This document shows, in pieces, positions 8,928 through 16,482 of a DNA stretch of 62,130 bases. A program made the translations under genes and the position numbers. The first letter of the stretch is position 1; every line of letters begins with the position of its first letter. The notes under the pieces are model-generated. The model saw nothing but the letters and a program-made list of their open reading frames with translations. It did not search any database and was not told the DNA's origin. The stretch is from an uncultured Roseburia sp. (lineage in GTDB: Bacteria; Bacillota; Clostridia; Lachnospirales; Lachnospiraceae), in assembly GCA_947088675.1 (NCBI GenBank), contig CAMUHN010000009.1, positions 1 through 62,130 on the forward strand. The letters run 5' to 3'.

Positions 8928-9861
8928 TTGCTTTTTTCTCCTTTTTCATATATTTCCCTTTCAGGTAAGGAAGCGCAAGGAAAAGCGCTACGACAATCGC
9001 AGAAAACAGTTTCAGGTCGTCGGAAGGAAGTTTCAGCCACAGTACCACATTAATGACAATATAATAGATAATTGCGCCTGCGATCACGGACAGCAGCGTA
9101 TAGGCAAATGCAAAGCGTTTTCCCTCGCAGAGTTTTGAAAACAGAACTTCGCCGATAATCACGGAGGCAAGTCCGATTACAATCGCGCCGCGGCCGATAT
9201 TGACATCGGCGGCTCCTTGGAACTGCGCATACAGAGCGCCCGAAAGGCCGACAAGACCGTTTGAGAGCATCAGTGCGATTACGATATGAAAATTTGTACT
9301 GATGCCCTGTGCTCTTGCCATCTGCGGGTTACAACCGGTTGCGCGTATCGCCTGTCCCTGTTCCGTTCCGAAGTACCAGTACAGAAGTAATATGATCGCA
9401 AGACAAAACAGAATGCAGGTTGCGAAAATTCGTACTTTTGCCGATTCCGAGATATAACGCAGCGAAACGACAAGATTATATTTGTCTACGCTGACTGCCT
9501 GATTGGATCGGCCCATAATATTTAAGTTAATGGAGTAAAGGGAGATCTGTGTCAGGATACTTGCAAGTATTCCCGGAATACCGAGCGCGGTGTGAAGCAT
9601 TCCGGTGACAAATCCGGCAAGCATTCCTGCCAGAAATGCGGCCAGAAGCGAAACCCATGGGTTTACGCCGTTTCGAATCAGCATAACAGCCACGGCGCCT
9701 CCTGTTGCAAGGGAGCCGTCGACCGTCAGGTCGGCGAAGTCAAGCAGGCGGTATGTAATATATACGCCAAGCGCCATAATGCCCCAGATAAGCCCCTGCG
9801 CTACCGCGCCCGGCATGGAGCGCACAAGGGCCATGGGATCTAAAAACATTAAGATAGCCAT
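8920..9861 (-). CDS. ABC transporter permease
   Basis: This is a polytopic membrane protein of about 313 residues with roughly eight to nine hydrophobic segments, starting MAILMFLDPMAL. It belongs to the COG4120-like permeases related to branched-chain amino-acid transporters; the segment YITYRLLDFADLTVDGS is typical. An upstream ATG at 9876 is in frame, but GAGAGG seven bases before 9861 favours the shorter start. It forms the channel for the ligand delivered by the lipoprotein encoded at 9977-11059. The substrate is unknown. Confidence 0.87.
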   Translation of the reverse strand: MAILMFLDPMALVRSMPGAVAQGLIWGIMALGVYITYRLLDFADLTVDGSLATGGAVAVMLIRNGVNPWVSLLAAFLAGMLAGFVTGMLHTALGIPGILASILTQISLYSINLNIMGRSNQAVSVDKYNLVVSLRYISESAKVRIFATCILFCLAIILLLYWYFGTEQGQAIRATGCNPQMARAQGISTNFHIVIALMLSNGLVGLSGALYAQFQGAADVNIGRGAIVIGLASVIIGEVLFSKLCEGKRFAFAYTLLSVIAGAIIYYIVINVVLWLKLPSDDLKLFSAIVVALFLALPYLKGKYMKKEKKANG

Positions 9862-9908
9862 AAAATAACCTCTCATTTCCTGGTAAATCTGATATTTTTA
9901 TTGTCTAC

Positions 9909-9939
9909 GGAAAAACCGCAGGCAAAGGAACCTGCGGTT
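9909..9939 (-). terminator. Intra-operon terminator/attenuator behind lipoprotein gene
   Basis: On the minus strand a 9-bp perfect stem (AACCGCAGG / CCTGCGGTT, 9914-9922 with 9931-9939) runs into TTTTT. It lies between the binding-protein gene and the permease gene. Such partial terminators commonly keep the binding protein in excess over membrane components; that role is inferred here. Confidence 0.75.
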
Positions 9940-9976
9940 CGTATATCCGGTGCAGCGGTTGTTCTGTTTTTATCGG

Positions 9977-11059
9977 TTACTGCTCAATTGCGACATAGTC
10001 GTCCGGAGGTGTAATGTTTAACTCTTCGCAGATGGAAGCATTGTATTCCTTTGTTACTTTCGGCGCGTATTCGATTTCCATTGTGCTGATATCAGCGCCG
10101 TTTACCAGGATATCGTAGGCCATCTCGCCGGCTTTATATCCGATATCATAGTAGCTGATCGAAAGCGTTGCGATGCCGCACCCGGTGCAGAGGCCCTCTT
10201 CGCCTGCAATAATCGGGATGCCGGCCGGGACTGCAATATTGTAGACTGCTTCCGTATTGCCCGCCATAGTGTTGTCGGTCGGAATATAGATCGCGTCCAC
10301 TTCGGACACTGCGCTCTGTACTACGGCTGCAATATCGTTGGAATCGGCTGCCGTATATTCGGTAAACTCAATATTGTCTTTTTGCAGAGCCTCGCCGAAC
10401 AGTTTTGCCTGATAAGCTGAATTTGGCTCGGCCGAACAATAGAGAATACCGACTTTTTTTGTATCGGGAAGCAGTTCTTTTAGCATCTTCTCCTGCTCTT
10501 CAATCGGAGCCAGGTCGGAAGTGCCTGAAATATTCATGCCGGTTGCGCCGGTCCATTCGTCTATTTCAAGTGCAACGGCATAATCCGTAATGGAAGTTCC
10601 AAGAATCGGAATGGAGCTTGTCGCTGCGGAGGCGCACTGCAGTGCCGTTGTAGCGTTTGCAAGGATCAGGTCGACATTGTTCGACACAAAACCGTTGCAG
10701 ATCGTGGCGCAGTTTGCCTGTTCTCCCTGTCCGTTCTGCAGATCAAACGAGACATTTTCTTCGCCCAGCAATTCTTTTAACGCGTCCTGAAACCCTTCGC
10801 TTGCCGCGTCCAGCGCCGGGTGCTCTAACTGCTGGCAGATGCCGATGGAGTATTTTTTGCTTTCGTTACCGGCGGAATTGTCAGCGTCGTCGGCATCATC
10901 GGAATCATCGGAGCCGTTGGCATTGTCGGCGTTGTCTGCGTTGCTTCCGGATGCAGCGCTGCCGGAAGCATCGTTACTGCCGGAATCGCCGCATGCCGCC
11001 ATGGAGAAAGCAAGCGTGCCTGCCATCAGGATTGAAATCAGTTTTTTTACGTTTCTCAT
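9977..11059 (-). CDS. ABC transporter substrate-binding lipoprotein
   Basis: This is a 360-residue surface-anchored binding protein. The N-terminus is a lipoprotein signal: MRNVKKLISIL, a hydrophobic core, then AFSMAAC with the lipid-modified Cys near 22. A highly acidic Ser/Asn/Asp-rich linker follows (about 25-60), which lifts the binding domain off the membrane. The mature domain shows YSIGICQQLEHPALD and later VDAIYIPTDNTMAGN, typical of the ABC_sub_bind (COG2984) family. The start at 11059 has GAGGAGGG five to six bases upstream; the longer frame from 11086 lacks this. It is first gene of the three-gene import operon. The ligand is unknown, possibly an aromatic amino acid or purine-like molecule. 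Confidence 0.9.
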   Translation of the reverse strand: MRNVKKLISILMAGTLAFSMAACGDSGSNDASGSAASGSNADNADNANGSDDSDDADDADNSAGNESKKYSIGICQQLEHPALDAASEGFQDALKELLGEENVSFDLQNGQGEQANCATICNGFVSNNVDLILANATTALQCASAATSSIPILGTSITDYAVALEIDEWTGATGMNISGTSDLAPIEEQEKMLKELLPDTKKVGILYCSAEPNSAYQAKLFGEALQKDNIEFTEYTAADSNDIAAVVQSAVSEVDAIYIPTDNTMAGNTEAVYNIAVPAGIPIIAGEEGLCTGCGIATLSISYYDIGYKAGEMAYDILVNGADISTMEIEYAPKVTKEYNASICEELNITPPDDYVAIEQ

Positions 11060-11099
11060 AAATACCCTCCTCGTAATTCTAATCACGTTACCGCATTAA

Positions 11100-11128
11100 A
11101 TTATAATAAGGAAATCGGGATTCGTCAA
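11100..11128 (-). promoter_or_regulatory. Strong sigma-A promoter for the ABC import operon
   Basis: On the minus strand TTGACG (11128-11123) and TATAAT (11105-11100) are exactly 17 bases apart. The lipoprotein start is 40 bases downstream. Just upstream, GATTTCC-GTG-GGAAATC (11140-11156) is a perfect palindrome, and GGAAATCGGGA is repeated at 11110-11120 and 11150-11160, which could be operator sites. Confidence 0.8.
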
Positions 11129-11229
11129 CAAAAAACTGTGATTTCCGTGGGAAATCGGGAAAATACAGGTCCTGTATCGAAAAGTAACAGAAAAATTAAT
11201 AAAATAATATGGTATTTGCACGCAATAGG

Positions 11230-11238
11230 TGGTACAAT
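11230..11238 (+). promoter_or_regulatory. Candidate extended -10 promoter for comFC-yvyF
   Basis: TGG followed by TACAAT at 11233-11238 fits an extended -10 element. No good -35 is present. It is the only plausible plus-strand promoter in the 11087-11285 divergent gap. Confidence 0.4.
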
Positions 11239-11285
11239 AAGAACAATGGAAGATTTCTTTTTCGGGGAGAGCGGTCGGAAAGGAA

Positions 11286-12038
11286 ATGATGAGAACTGCA
11301 AAGTTAATTTGTAAAGAAAAAGCGTATGCGGCGGGTAAATTTCTGTTGTCAGTTCTGTATCCGGACAGATGCCCGCTTTGTGACAGGCTGCTGATGCCGG
11401 GGGAATCAATCTGTGCCTGTTGTGAAAAAGAGGTCGGCAGGGTGCGCGGCGCAGTCTGTCTGAAATGTGGAAAGCCGCTTTCGGATGAGAGGCGGGAGTA
11501 CTGTTTTGACTGTACGAATAAAAAGCATTATTTTACACAGGGAAAAGCGGTTTTTTTATACGAGGGAAAAATAAGGAGTTCTCTGTACCGTTTTAAGTAC
11601 AAAAACCGGCGGGAATATGCAGGCTATTATGCCGGGGAGGCTGCGGCGCAGTTTGACGGATGGCTGCGCGGGACCGGCGTGCAGGCGATTGTGCCGATTC
11701 CGATGTACCGGTCAAAACAGCGATTGCGCGGATATAACCAGGCGGAAGTATTTGCACAGGCGCTGGGACAAAGAACCGGTATTCCGGTAGATAGAAAACT
11801 GCTTCTTCGTGTGCGTAATACGACTCCGCAAAAAGAATTAAATGAACATGAAAGAAAATATAATTTAAAAAATGCTTTCCAATTGCGTGCAGATATAGTA
11901 AAATATAATAGGATACTGCTTGCGGACGATATTTATACGACGGGCAGTACAATGGACGAAGCATCAAAAACCCTGCTTGAGGCAGGGGCAACAAAAATAT
12001 ATTTTATCTGTATCGGGACTGGCGCAGGGTACAGGTAA
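11286..12038 (+). CDS. comFC: ComFC/GntX-type phosphoribosyltransferase-fold protein
   Basis: This 250-residue protein has an N-terminal double zinc ribbon (CPLCDRLL, then CACCEKE, CLKCGKPL and YCFDC) and a C-terminal phosphoribosyltransferase fold with the PRPP loop ILLADDIYTTGSTMDEA near 212-228. ComFC is needed for DNA uptake in Bacillus, where it works with the ComFA helicase; no comFA is in this window. The start has AAAGGA directly upstream. The following gene is yvyF, matching the comFC-yvyF order of Bacillus. A general scavenging role as in GntX is also possible. Confidence 0.9.
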   Translation: MMRTAKLICKEKAYAAGKFLLSVLYPDRCPLCDRLLMPGESICACCEKEVGRVRGAVCLKCGKPLSDERREYCFDCTNKKHYFTQGKAVFLYEGKIRSSLYRFKYKNRREYAGYYAGEAAAQFDGWLRGTGVQAIVPIPMYRSKQRLRGYNQAEVFAQALGQRTGIPVDRKLLLRVRNTTPQKELNEHERKYNLKNAFQLRADIVKYNRILLADDIYTTGSTMDEASKTLLEAGATKIYFICIGTGAGYR

Positions 12039-12059
12039 AGCAATAAGGGGGAACGGCGT

Positions 12060-12464
12060 ATGGATGCAAGAAACTGCAGGAGTTGTGGGTCATTATTTAA
12101 TTATATAGGAGGAGAGCCGATTTGCGCGTCCTGTAAAAAGAAAATGGAGGACGTATTTCTGCAAGTTCGCGAATATCTGGATGAACATCCTAATGCAACT
12201 ATCAATGAAGTGTCGGAAGAGGTCAGCGTATCGGTAAAGCAGATCAAGCAGTGGATTCGGGAGGAGAGGCTTACGCTGTCCGATGCGACAGATGCGGGGA
12301 TTACCTGCCTTGTCTGTGGCGTTCAGATCAAAAGCGGCCGTTATTGCGACAGATGCAAAACAAAGATGCAGAATGATCTTGCAAGCGTGACTGACAAGCC
12401 GCGTGCACAGGAGCCTGCACACAAGAGGGAATCTAATGGAAACCGGATGCGTTTCTTTCAATAA
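12060..12464 (+). CDS. YvyF-type flagellar-operon zinc-ribbon protein
   Basis: This 134-residue protein has two Cys4-like zinc sites, CRSCGSLF with CASCKKK at the N-terminus and CLVCGVQI with CDRCKTK near 86-105. A winged-helix-like middle (TINEVSEEVSVSVKQIKQWI) lies between them. This is the architecture of YvyF, encoded between comFC and flgM in Bacillus and thought to modulate flagellar gene expression. Here flgM does not follow; a terminator does. Zinc-dependent protein-protein contact is likely; direct DNA binding is possible from the helix-turn-helix-like middle. Confidence 0.82.
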   Translation: MDARNCRSCGSLFNYIGGEPICASCKKKMEDVFLQVREYLDEHPNATINEVSEEVSVSVKQIKQWIREERLTLSDATDAGITCLVCGVQIKSGRYCDRCKTKMQNDLASVTDKPRAQEPAHKRESNGNRMRFFQ

Positions 12465-12482
12465 CACGTTATTATATGGAAG

Positions 12483-12514
12483 AAGCAGGAATCAATGCGA
12501 GGCCTGCTTTTTTT
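12483..12514 (+). terminator. Rho-independent terminator after yvyF
   Basis: AAGCAGG (12483-12489) pairs with CCTGCTT (12503-12509) and runs into a seven-T tract (12508-12514). An in-frame start at 12495 falls inside it, which argues that the next gene starts later. Confidence 0.8.
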
Positions 12515-12548
12515 CCTATGTCAGACAGCAGGAGAGGATAAAGACAGT

Positions 12549-12977
12549 ATGGTCAATGAAGAACGGCTTTCACATATGATTAAAATTGCCCGGTTTGATA
12601 CGTATGACGATAAAACCTGCAAACCGATGGCACAGTATGCAAGACGTGACTATGTTTCGCTTCAGATGTTAAAGAGCTTTATTACAGGTTCGCTTGTATA
12701 TGCCCTGATTTTTGGCATGTGGTGTCTCTATTACATGCAGTCACTGATGGAAGAACTAAATAAGATCGATCTGAAAGAGTCTGCAGTGACGCTTGGCATT
12801 TCTTATGCAGTCTGGATTGTGTTTTATGAAGCTGTGACCTATATTATTTATCAGCTGCGATATACGAGAGGGCGGCGTAAAATCAAAAACTATTATGCCA
12901 GCTTAAAAAAAGTGAATCAAATGTACGAACGAGAAGAAAAATTAAAAATACCTGAGGAGAAAGCTTGGGATTCATAA
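12549..12977 (+). CDS. Unknown two-helix membrane protein
   Basis: This 142-residue protein is not one I recognise. It has two hydrophobic segments, one near residues 45-65 (SLVYALIFGMWCLYYM) and one near 80-100 (LGISYAVWIVFYEAVTYIIY). A charged cytoplasmic-looking tail is rich in Lys, Arg and Glu and ends EEKLKIPEEKAWDS. The in-frame start at 12495 lies within the terminator hairpin, so ATG 12549, with GGAGAGGA ten bases upstream, is preferred. It precedes another unknown membrane protein by 12 bp and then cdaA, so a membrane role linked to cell-envelope control is an inference from position only. Confidence 0.7.
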   Translation: MVNEERLSHMIKIARFDTYDDKTCKPMAQYARRDYVSLQMLKSFITGSLVYALIFGMWCLYYMQSLMEELNKIDLKESAVTLGISYAVWIVFYEAVTYIIYQLRYTRGRRKIKNYYASLKKVNQMYEREEKLKIPEEKAWDS

Positions 12978-12989
12978 CAGGAGGAGGCA

Positions 12990-13985
12990 ATGACATCTTT
13001 ATTAGAATTGAGGGAAAAACTGATACGGTTTTACGGCAAAAACGAGGTGCTGATCAAACCGGTCATAAAATTTATTGTTTCTTTTGCCATATTTTTCACA
13101 ATTAATAAATATATAGGATATATGAGCAGAATCAGCAAAACGTCCATTGTACTGATACTTTCGCTGATCAGTGCCGTGATGCCGGCAGGCATTATGATTT
13201 TTCTTGCGACAGCAGTGATTCTTGCAAATCTGTTTGCGCTGTCACTGGAAGTCTGTATTGTGGCGCTTGTATTGTTTCTGCTGATCTACCTGCTGTATTT
13301 CCGGTTTGCGCCAAAGAGTGAATATGACATGTGTCTGATGCCGCTTTGTTTTCAGATGGGGATTCCGCAGGTAATGCCGCTTGCTATGGGGCTTGTACGG
13401 GGCGTATATTCGGTGTTTTCCATTATCTGCGGGACAGTGCTTTATTTTTTCCTGCAGGGAGTGTATCAGAATGCGGCCACACTGGGAGCTGCTTCGGATG
13501 CGGGGGAGGATACTGCTTCAAAGATTGTTGTACTGATAAATCAGCTTCTGGGAAATAAAGAAATGTACCTTGTACTTGGTATTTTCTTTGTGACGGTGCT
13601 GATTGTCTATCTGATTCGCAGAATGTCAATTGAGAACGCATGGACAATCGCGATCATTTCCGGTACATTGTTTGAGGCGATCGGCCTTACGGCCGGCTAT
13701 ATTCTGATGGAGATTCAGGGGAAGATCGGCCTGACGCTGATTGGGAGCGGCGTTTCCTGTCTGATCGCATTTTTGCTGCAGTTTCTGTTTTTTAATCTTG
13801 ATTACTCAAGAACGGAACGGCTGCAGTTTGAGGACGACGAATATTATTACTATGTAAAAGCTGTGCCAAAGGCAATTGTGTCAAAGACAGAGAAAAAGGT
13901 AAAGCGTTTCAGCGGTAAAGAGGAACATTTGACGAAAAAGCAGTTTGCGGAAGAACTTGATATAGATGAGGAACTGTTAGATTAA
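12990..13985 (+). CDS. Unknown polytopic membrane protein upstream of cdaA
   Basis: This 331-residue membrane protein has about seven to eight hydrophobic segments between residues 20 and 275, then an acidic/basic cytoplasmic tail ending EELDIDEELLD. GGAGGAGG lies six bases before the ATG. I do not recognise its family from motifs. It is transcribed with the preceding small membrane protein and leads into cdaA 33 bp later. Conserved membrane proteins of unknown role are often found beside cdaA in Lachnospiraceae-type genomes, but that link is a recollection, not something the sequence proves. Confidence 0.75.
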   Translation: MTSLLELREKLIRFYGKNEVLIKPVIKFIVSFAIFFTINKYIGYMSRISKTSIVLILSLISAVMPAGIMIFLATAVILANLFALSLEVCIVALVLFLLIYLLYFRFAPKSEYDMCLMPLCFQMGIPQVMPLAMGLVRGVYSVFSIICGTVLYFFLQGVYQNAATLGAASDAGEDTASKIVVLINQLLGNKEMYLVLGIFFVTVLIVYLIRRMSIENAWTIAIISGTLFEAIGLTAGYILMEIQGKIGLTLIGSGVSCLIAFLLQFLFFNLDYSRTERLQFEDDEYYYYVKAVPKAIVSKTEKKVKRFSGKEEHLTKKQFAEELDIDEELLD

Positions 13986-14018
13986 ATCAGAACCTGAGAC
14001 AGAAAGGAAAGAAAATTT

Positions 14019-14921
14019 GTGCAGAATATGAGGGCGGCATGGGATACGTTCTGGGAAAAAGCTTCTTTATATATGGATGTGCCAAAGATGACCAGAACTG
14101 ATATCGTAGAGATTATCATTATAACGATACTGCTTTACTATGTGCTCATATGGATTCGAAATACACGGGCATGGGCCCTGCTGAAAGGGCTGCTCGTTAT
14201 TTTGGTGTTTGTCGGTATTGCAGCTTTGTTCCAGATGAATACGATTATCTGGATCGTAAAAAATACGGTGAGCGTTACCATCATTGCGCTGGTTGTTGTC
14301 TTTCAGCCTGAGATGCGCAGGGCGCTTGAAAATCTGGGCAGAAAAAACATACTTACATCAATTTTCTCGATCGAATTCAATAAAACTGCGGAGGGGAAGT
14401 TTTCGGATAAAACGATTAACGAGCTGACAAAAGCGTGTTATGCAATGGGAAAGGTGAAAACAGGCGCGCTGATTGTTCTTGAGAATGAGATTACACTGAC
14501 CGAGTATGAAAGAACGGGTATTGAGGTGGATGCGATCCTGACAAGTCAGCTTCTGATCAATATTTTCGAGAAAAATACGCCTCTGCATGACGGGGCAATT
14601 ATCGTCAGGGGAGATCGTGTTGTCGCAGCCACCTGCTATCTTCCGCTTACGGATTCAAGAGCTTTAAGCAAAGAGCTTGGTACAAGGCACCGCGCAGCGC
14701 TTGGGGCAAGCGAGGCGAGCGACTGCCTTGTAATCGTTGTGTCAGAAGAGACAGGAAATGTATCCATAGCCATGGGCGGCAAATTAAACAGGAACATAGA
14801 CGCAGACTTTTTGCGCAGCAGACTTCAGCTTCTTCAGAAACGGGAGCAGGAGGTATCAAAGATCAAATCCATAAAAAGGAGGCTGACCAATGCTAAAAAA
14901 GCTAGGGAAAAGGATCATTAA
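14019..14921 (+). CDS. cdaA: Membrane diadenylate cyclase (c-di-AMP synthase)
   Basis: This 300-residue enzyme makes cyclic di-AMP from two ATP at the membrane. Three transmembrane helices lie between residues 25 and 95, followed by a coiled linker (QPEMRRALENLG). The DAC domain carries LHDGAIIVRGDRV near 188-200 and GTRHRAALG near 222-230; the DGA and RHR motifs are the catalytic hallmarks. The start is GTG at 14019; an ATG lies three codons later. Its 3' end overlaps cdaR by 32 bp. The cdaA-cdaR-glmM order is conserved in Firmicutes and links c-di-AMP to cell-wall precursor supply and osmotic balance. Confidence 0.95.
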   Translation: MQNMRAAWDTFWEKASLYMDVPKMTRTDIVEIIIITILLYYVLIWIRNTRAWALLKGLLVILVFVGIAALFQMNTIIWIVKNTVSVTIIALVVVFQPEMRRALENLGRKNILTSIFSIEFNKTAEGKFSDKTINELTKACYAMGKVKTGALIVLENEITLTEYERTGIEVDAILTSQLLINIFEKNTPLHDGAIIVRGDRVVAATCYLPLTDSRALSKELGTRHRAALGASEASDCLVIVVSEETGNVSIAMGGKLNRNIDADFLRSRLQLLQKREQEVSKIKSIKRRLTNAKKAREKDH

Positions 14922-16407
14922 TAATTTTGGCCTCAAAATTATAGCCGTCATGGCGGCGGTCAGTTTATGGATTTTTGTCGGAAATATTGACGATCCGCAA
15001 AAATCACTGCCCTATACAATCAGCGTTACTCCGATTCATACGGATTATCTTGCCTCACAGGATAAATATTTTGAGGTGCTTGATTCCAATAATACAATTA
15101 CGTTTACTGCGACTGCAAAGCGCAGTGTAATGACCCGCGTTTCCGCATCTGATTTTTCGGCGACAGCGGATATGGAAAAGGTCGAATACGACGAAAAAAC
15201 CGGGAACTACCGTGTACCGGTGACAATTACAAACAACAAGTACAGCGCTTCGCAGCTTACCATTACGGCCAAAAATCCATATCTTCAGATTGTATTGGAA
15301 GATATGGGCCGTATCCAGAAAACAATTACGGCTGATACAAGGGGAAATGTCGCTTCGGGCTGTGCGCTCGGCAACGTTCATGTTGTGGGATCAAACCTGT
15401 TAAAGATTACCGGGCCTTCCGCTCTTGTGAGCCAGGTGGATACGGTAAGAGGGACGATAAATGTCGATAATATGTCACAGGATGTGACAGACAGCGTTGT
15501 ACCAGTGCTCTATGATGCGCAGGGCAATGCGATGGATACAACAAAGCTGACACTCAGCATGAGCACGGTGACAGTAGAGGCGCAGATCTTAAATACGAAA
15601 GATGTGGCAGTAGAAGTCAGTACATCAGGGAAGCCGGCGGACGGATATATGGTGACAGCTGTTTCCAGTGTGCCGGAGTCAGTTAAAATCAAAGGGGAAG
15701 CGGCAGTATTAAATCCGATTAATAAGATTGCGATTCCGGAAGATGTGTTGAATCTTGCAGGGGCAAATGCGAATCTGGAAACATCCATAGATATCTCTGC
15801 ATATCTGCCGCAGGATACGGCTCTGGTAAACAATTCGGATGCAAAGATTCATGTGACGGTCAGGATAGAGCCGATTGTAAAACGCACTTTTGAAGTGCCC
15901 GTTTCACGTCTTACCGTTTTAAATCTGCGTGAGAATTATCATGTGGAATATGGAGTGGAGGCGATGACTGTAGAAATTGCAGGATCCGGAAGAGCGATGG
16001 CGTCTTTTTCAGAAGGACTGCTGCGAGGCACGATCGACGCGGAGGGTTTATACGCAGGTCATTATAATCTTCCGGTGGAATTTGAACTGGATGAGGCAAA
16101 ATATCAGACAACCGCCATTGTGCAGGTGCCTGTGATACTGACCTATCAGGGGACTGAGAATTCCGGCGGACAGCCGGAGAGCGGCGGGCAGCCGGGAGAA
16201 AACCAGACGCCCGGCGATACGCAACAGCCGGGAGAAAACCAGTCGCCCGGCGATACGCAACAGCCGGGAGGAAATCAGACGCCCGGCGATACACAGCAGC
16301 CGGGAGAAAACGGACAGCCGGAGAGCGGCGGGCAGCCGGGAGGAAATCAGACGCCCGGCGATACGCAGCAGCCGGGAGGAAGCGGACAGCCGGAAACAGG
16401 GCAGTAG
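14890..16407 (+). CDS. cdaR: CdaR, YbbR-domain regulator of CdaA
   Basis: This 505-residue protein is anchored by one N-terminal helix (GLKIIAVMAAVSLWIFV, about 14-30) with the rest outside the cell. About four YbbR repeats follow (roughly 35-425); each is a beta-rich unit of ~80-90 residues. CdaR binds CdaA and changes its cyclase activity. The gene starts inside cdaA, so the two are coupled. The C-terminus carries an unusual Pro/Gly/Gln-rich tail of about 80 residues made of 12-residue repeats (QTPGDTQQPGG-like), which could span or stick to the wall. Typical CdaR proteins lack such a tail or have a short one. Confidence 0.9.
   Translation: MLKKLGKRIINNFGLKIIAVMAAVSLWIFVGNIDDPQKSLPYTISVTPIHTDYLASQDKYFEVLDSNNTITFTATAKRSVMTRVSASDFSATADMEKVEYDEKTGNYRVPVTITNNKYSASQLTITAKNPYLQIVLEDMGRIQKTITADTRGNVASGCALGNVHVVGSNLLKITGPSALVSQVDTVRGTINVDNMSQDVTDSVVPVLYDAQGNAMDTTKLTLSMSTVTVEAQILNTKDVAVEVSTSGKPADGYMVTAVSSVPESVKIKGEAAVLNPINKIAIPEDVLNLAGANANLETSIDISAYLPQDTALVNNSDAKIHVTVRIEPIVKRTFEVPVSRLTVLNLRENYHVEYGVEAMTVEIAGSGRAMASFSEGLLRGTIDAEGLYAGHYNLPVEFELDEAKYQTTAIVQVPVILTYQGTENSGGQPESGGQPGENQTPGDTQQPGENQSPGDTQQPGGNQTPGDTQQPGENGQPESGGQPGGNQTPGDTQQPGGSGQPETGQ
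16163..16404 (+). repeat. In-frame tandem repeats in cdaR tail (36-nt units)
   Basis: The unit encodes NQTPGDTQQPGG with G/E and T/S changes. Four clear copies are broken by a GQPESGGQPG unit. Because units are 36 nt, gain or loss of a copy keeps the frame, so the tail length could vary between strains. Confidence 0.85.
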
Positions 16408-16482
16408 GAGAAAAAATCAAAAAGTCTGGGATAACGCAGATGTTATGCTGTGGAAAAAGTCAGGAAAGGAATGAGAAAACAA

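Noticed and set aside
11087-11285. A T-box or other amino-acid riboswitch for the importer operon.
   Set aside because: The transcript leader is only about 35 bases, too short for a T-box, and no specifier-type stem is present.
12495-12548. Longer start of the small membrane protein.
   Set aside because: The extra 18 codons fall in a Rho-independent terminator and lack a ribosome binding site.
16163-16404. Regular 36-nt repeats that could suggest a CRISPR array.
   Set aside because: Units are adjacent without unique spacers, keep the cdaR frame and encode a Pro/Gly/Gln tail. No cas genes are present.
15911-16420. A 169-codon minus-strand frame with repeated LPAA/YRRA units.
   Set aside because: It is only the reverse reading of the cdaR tail repeats.
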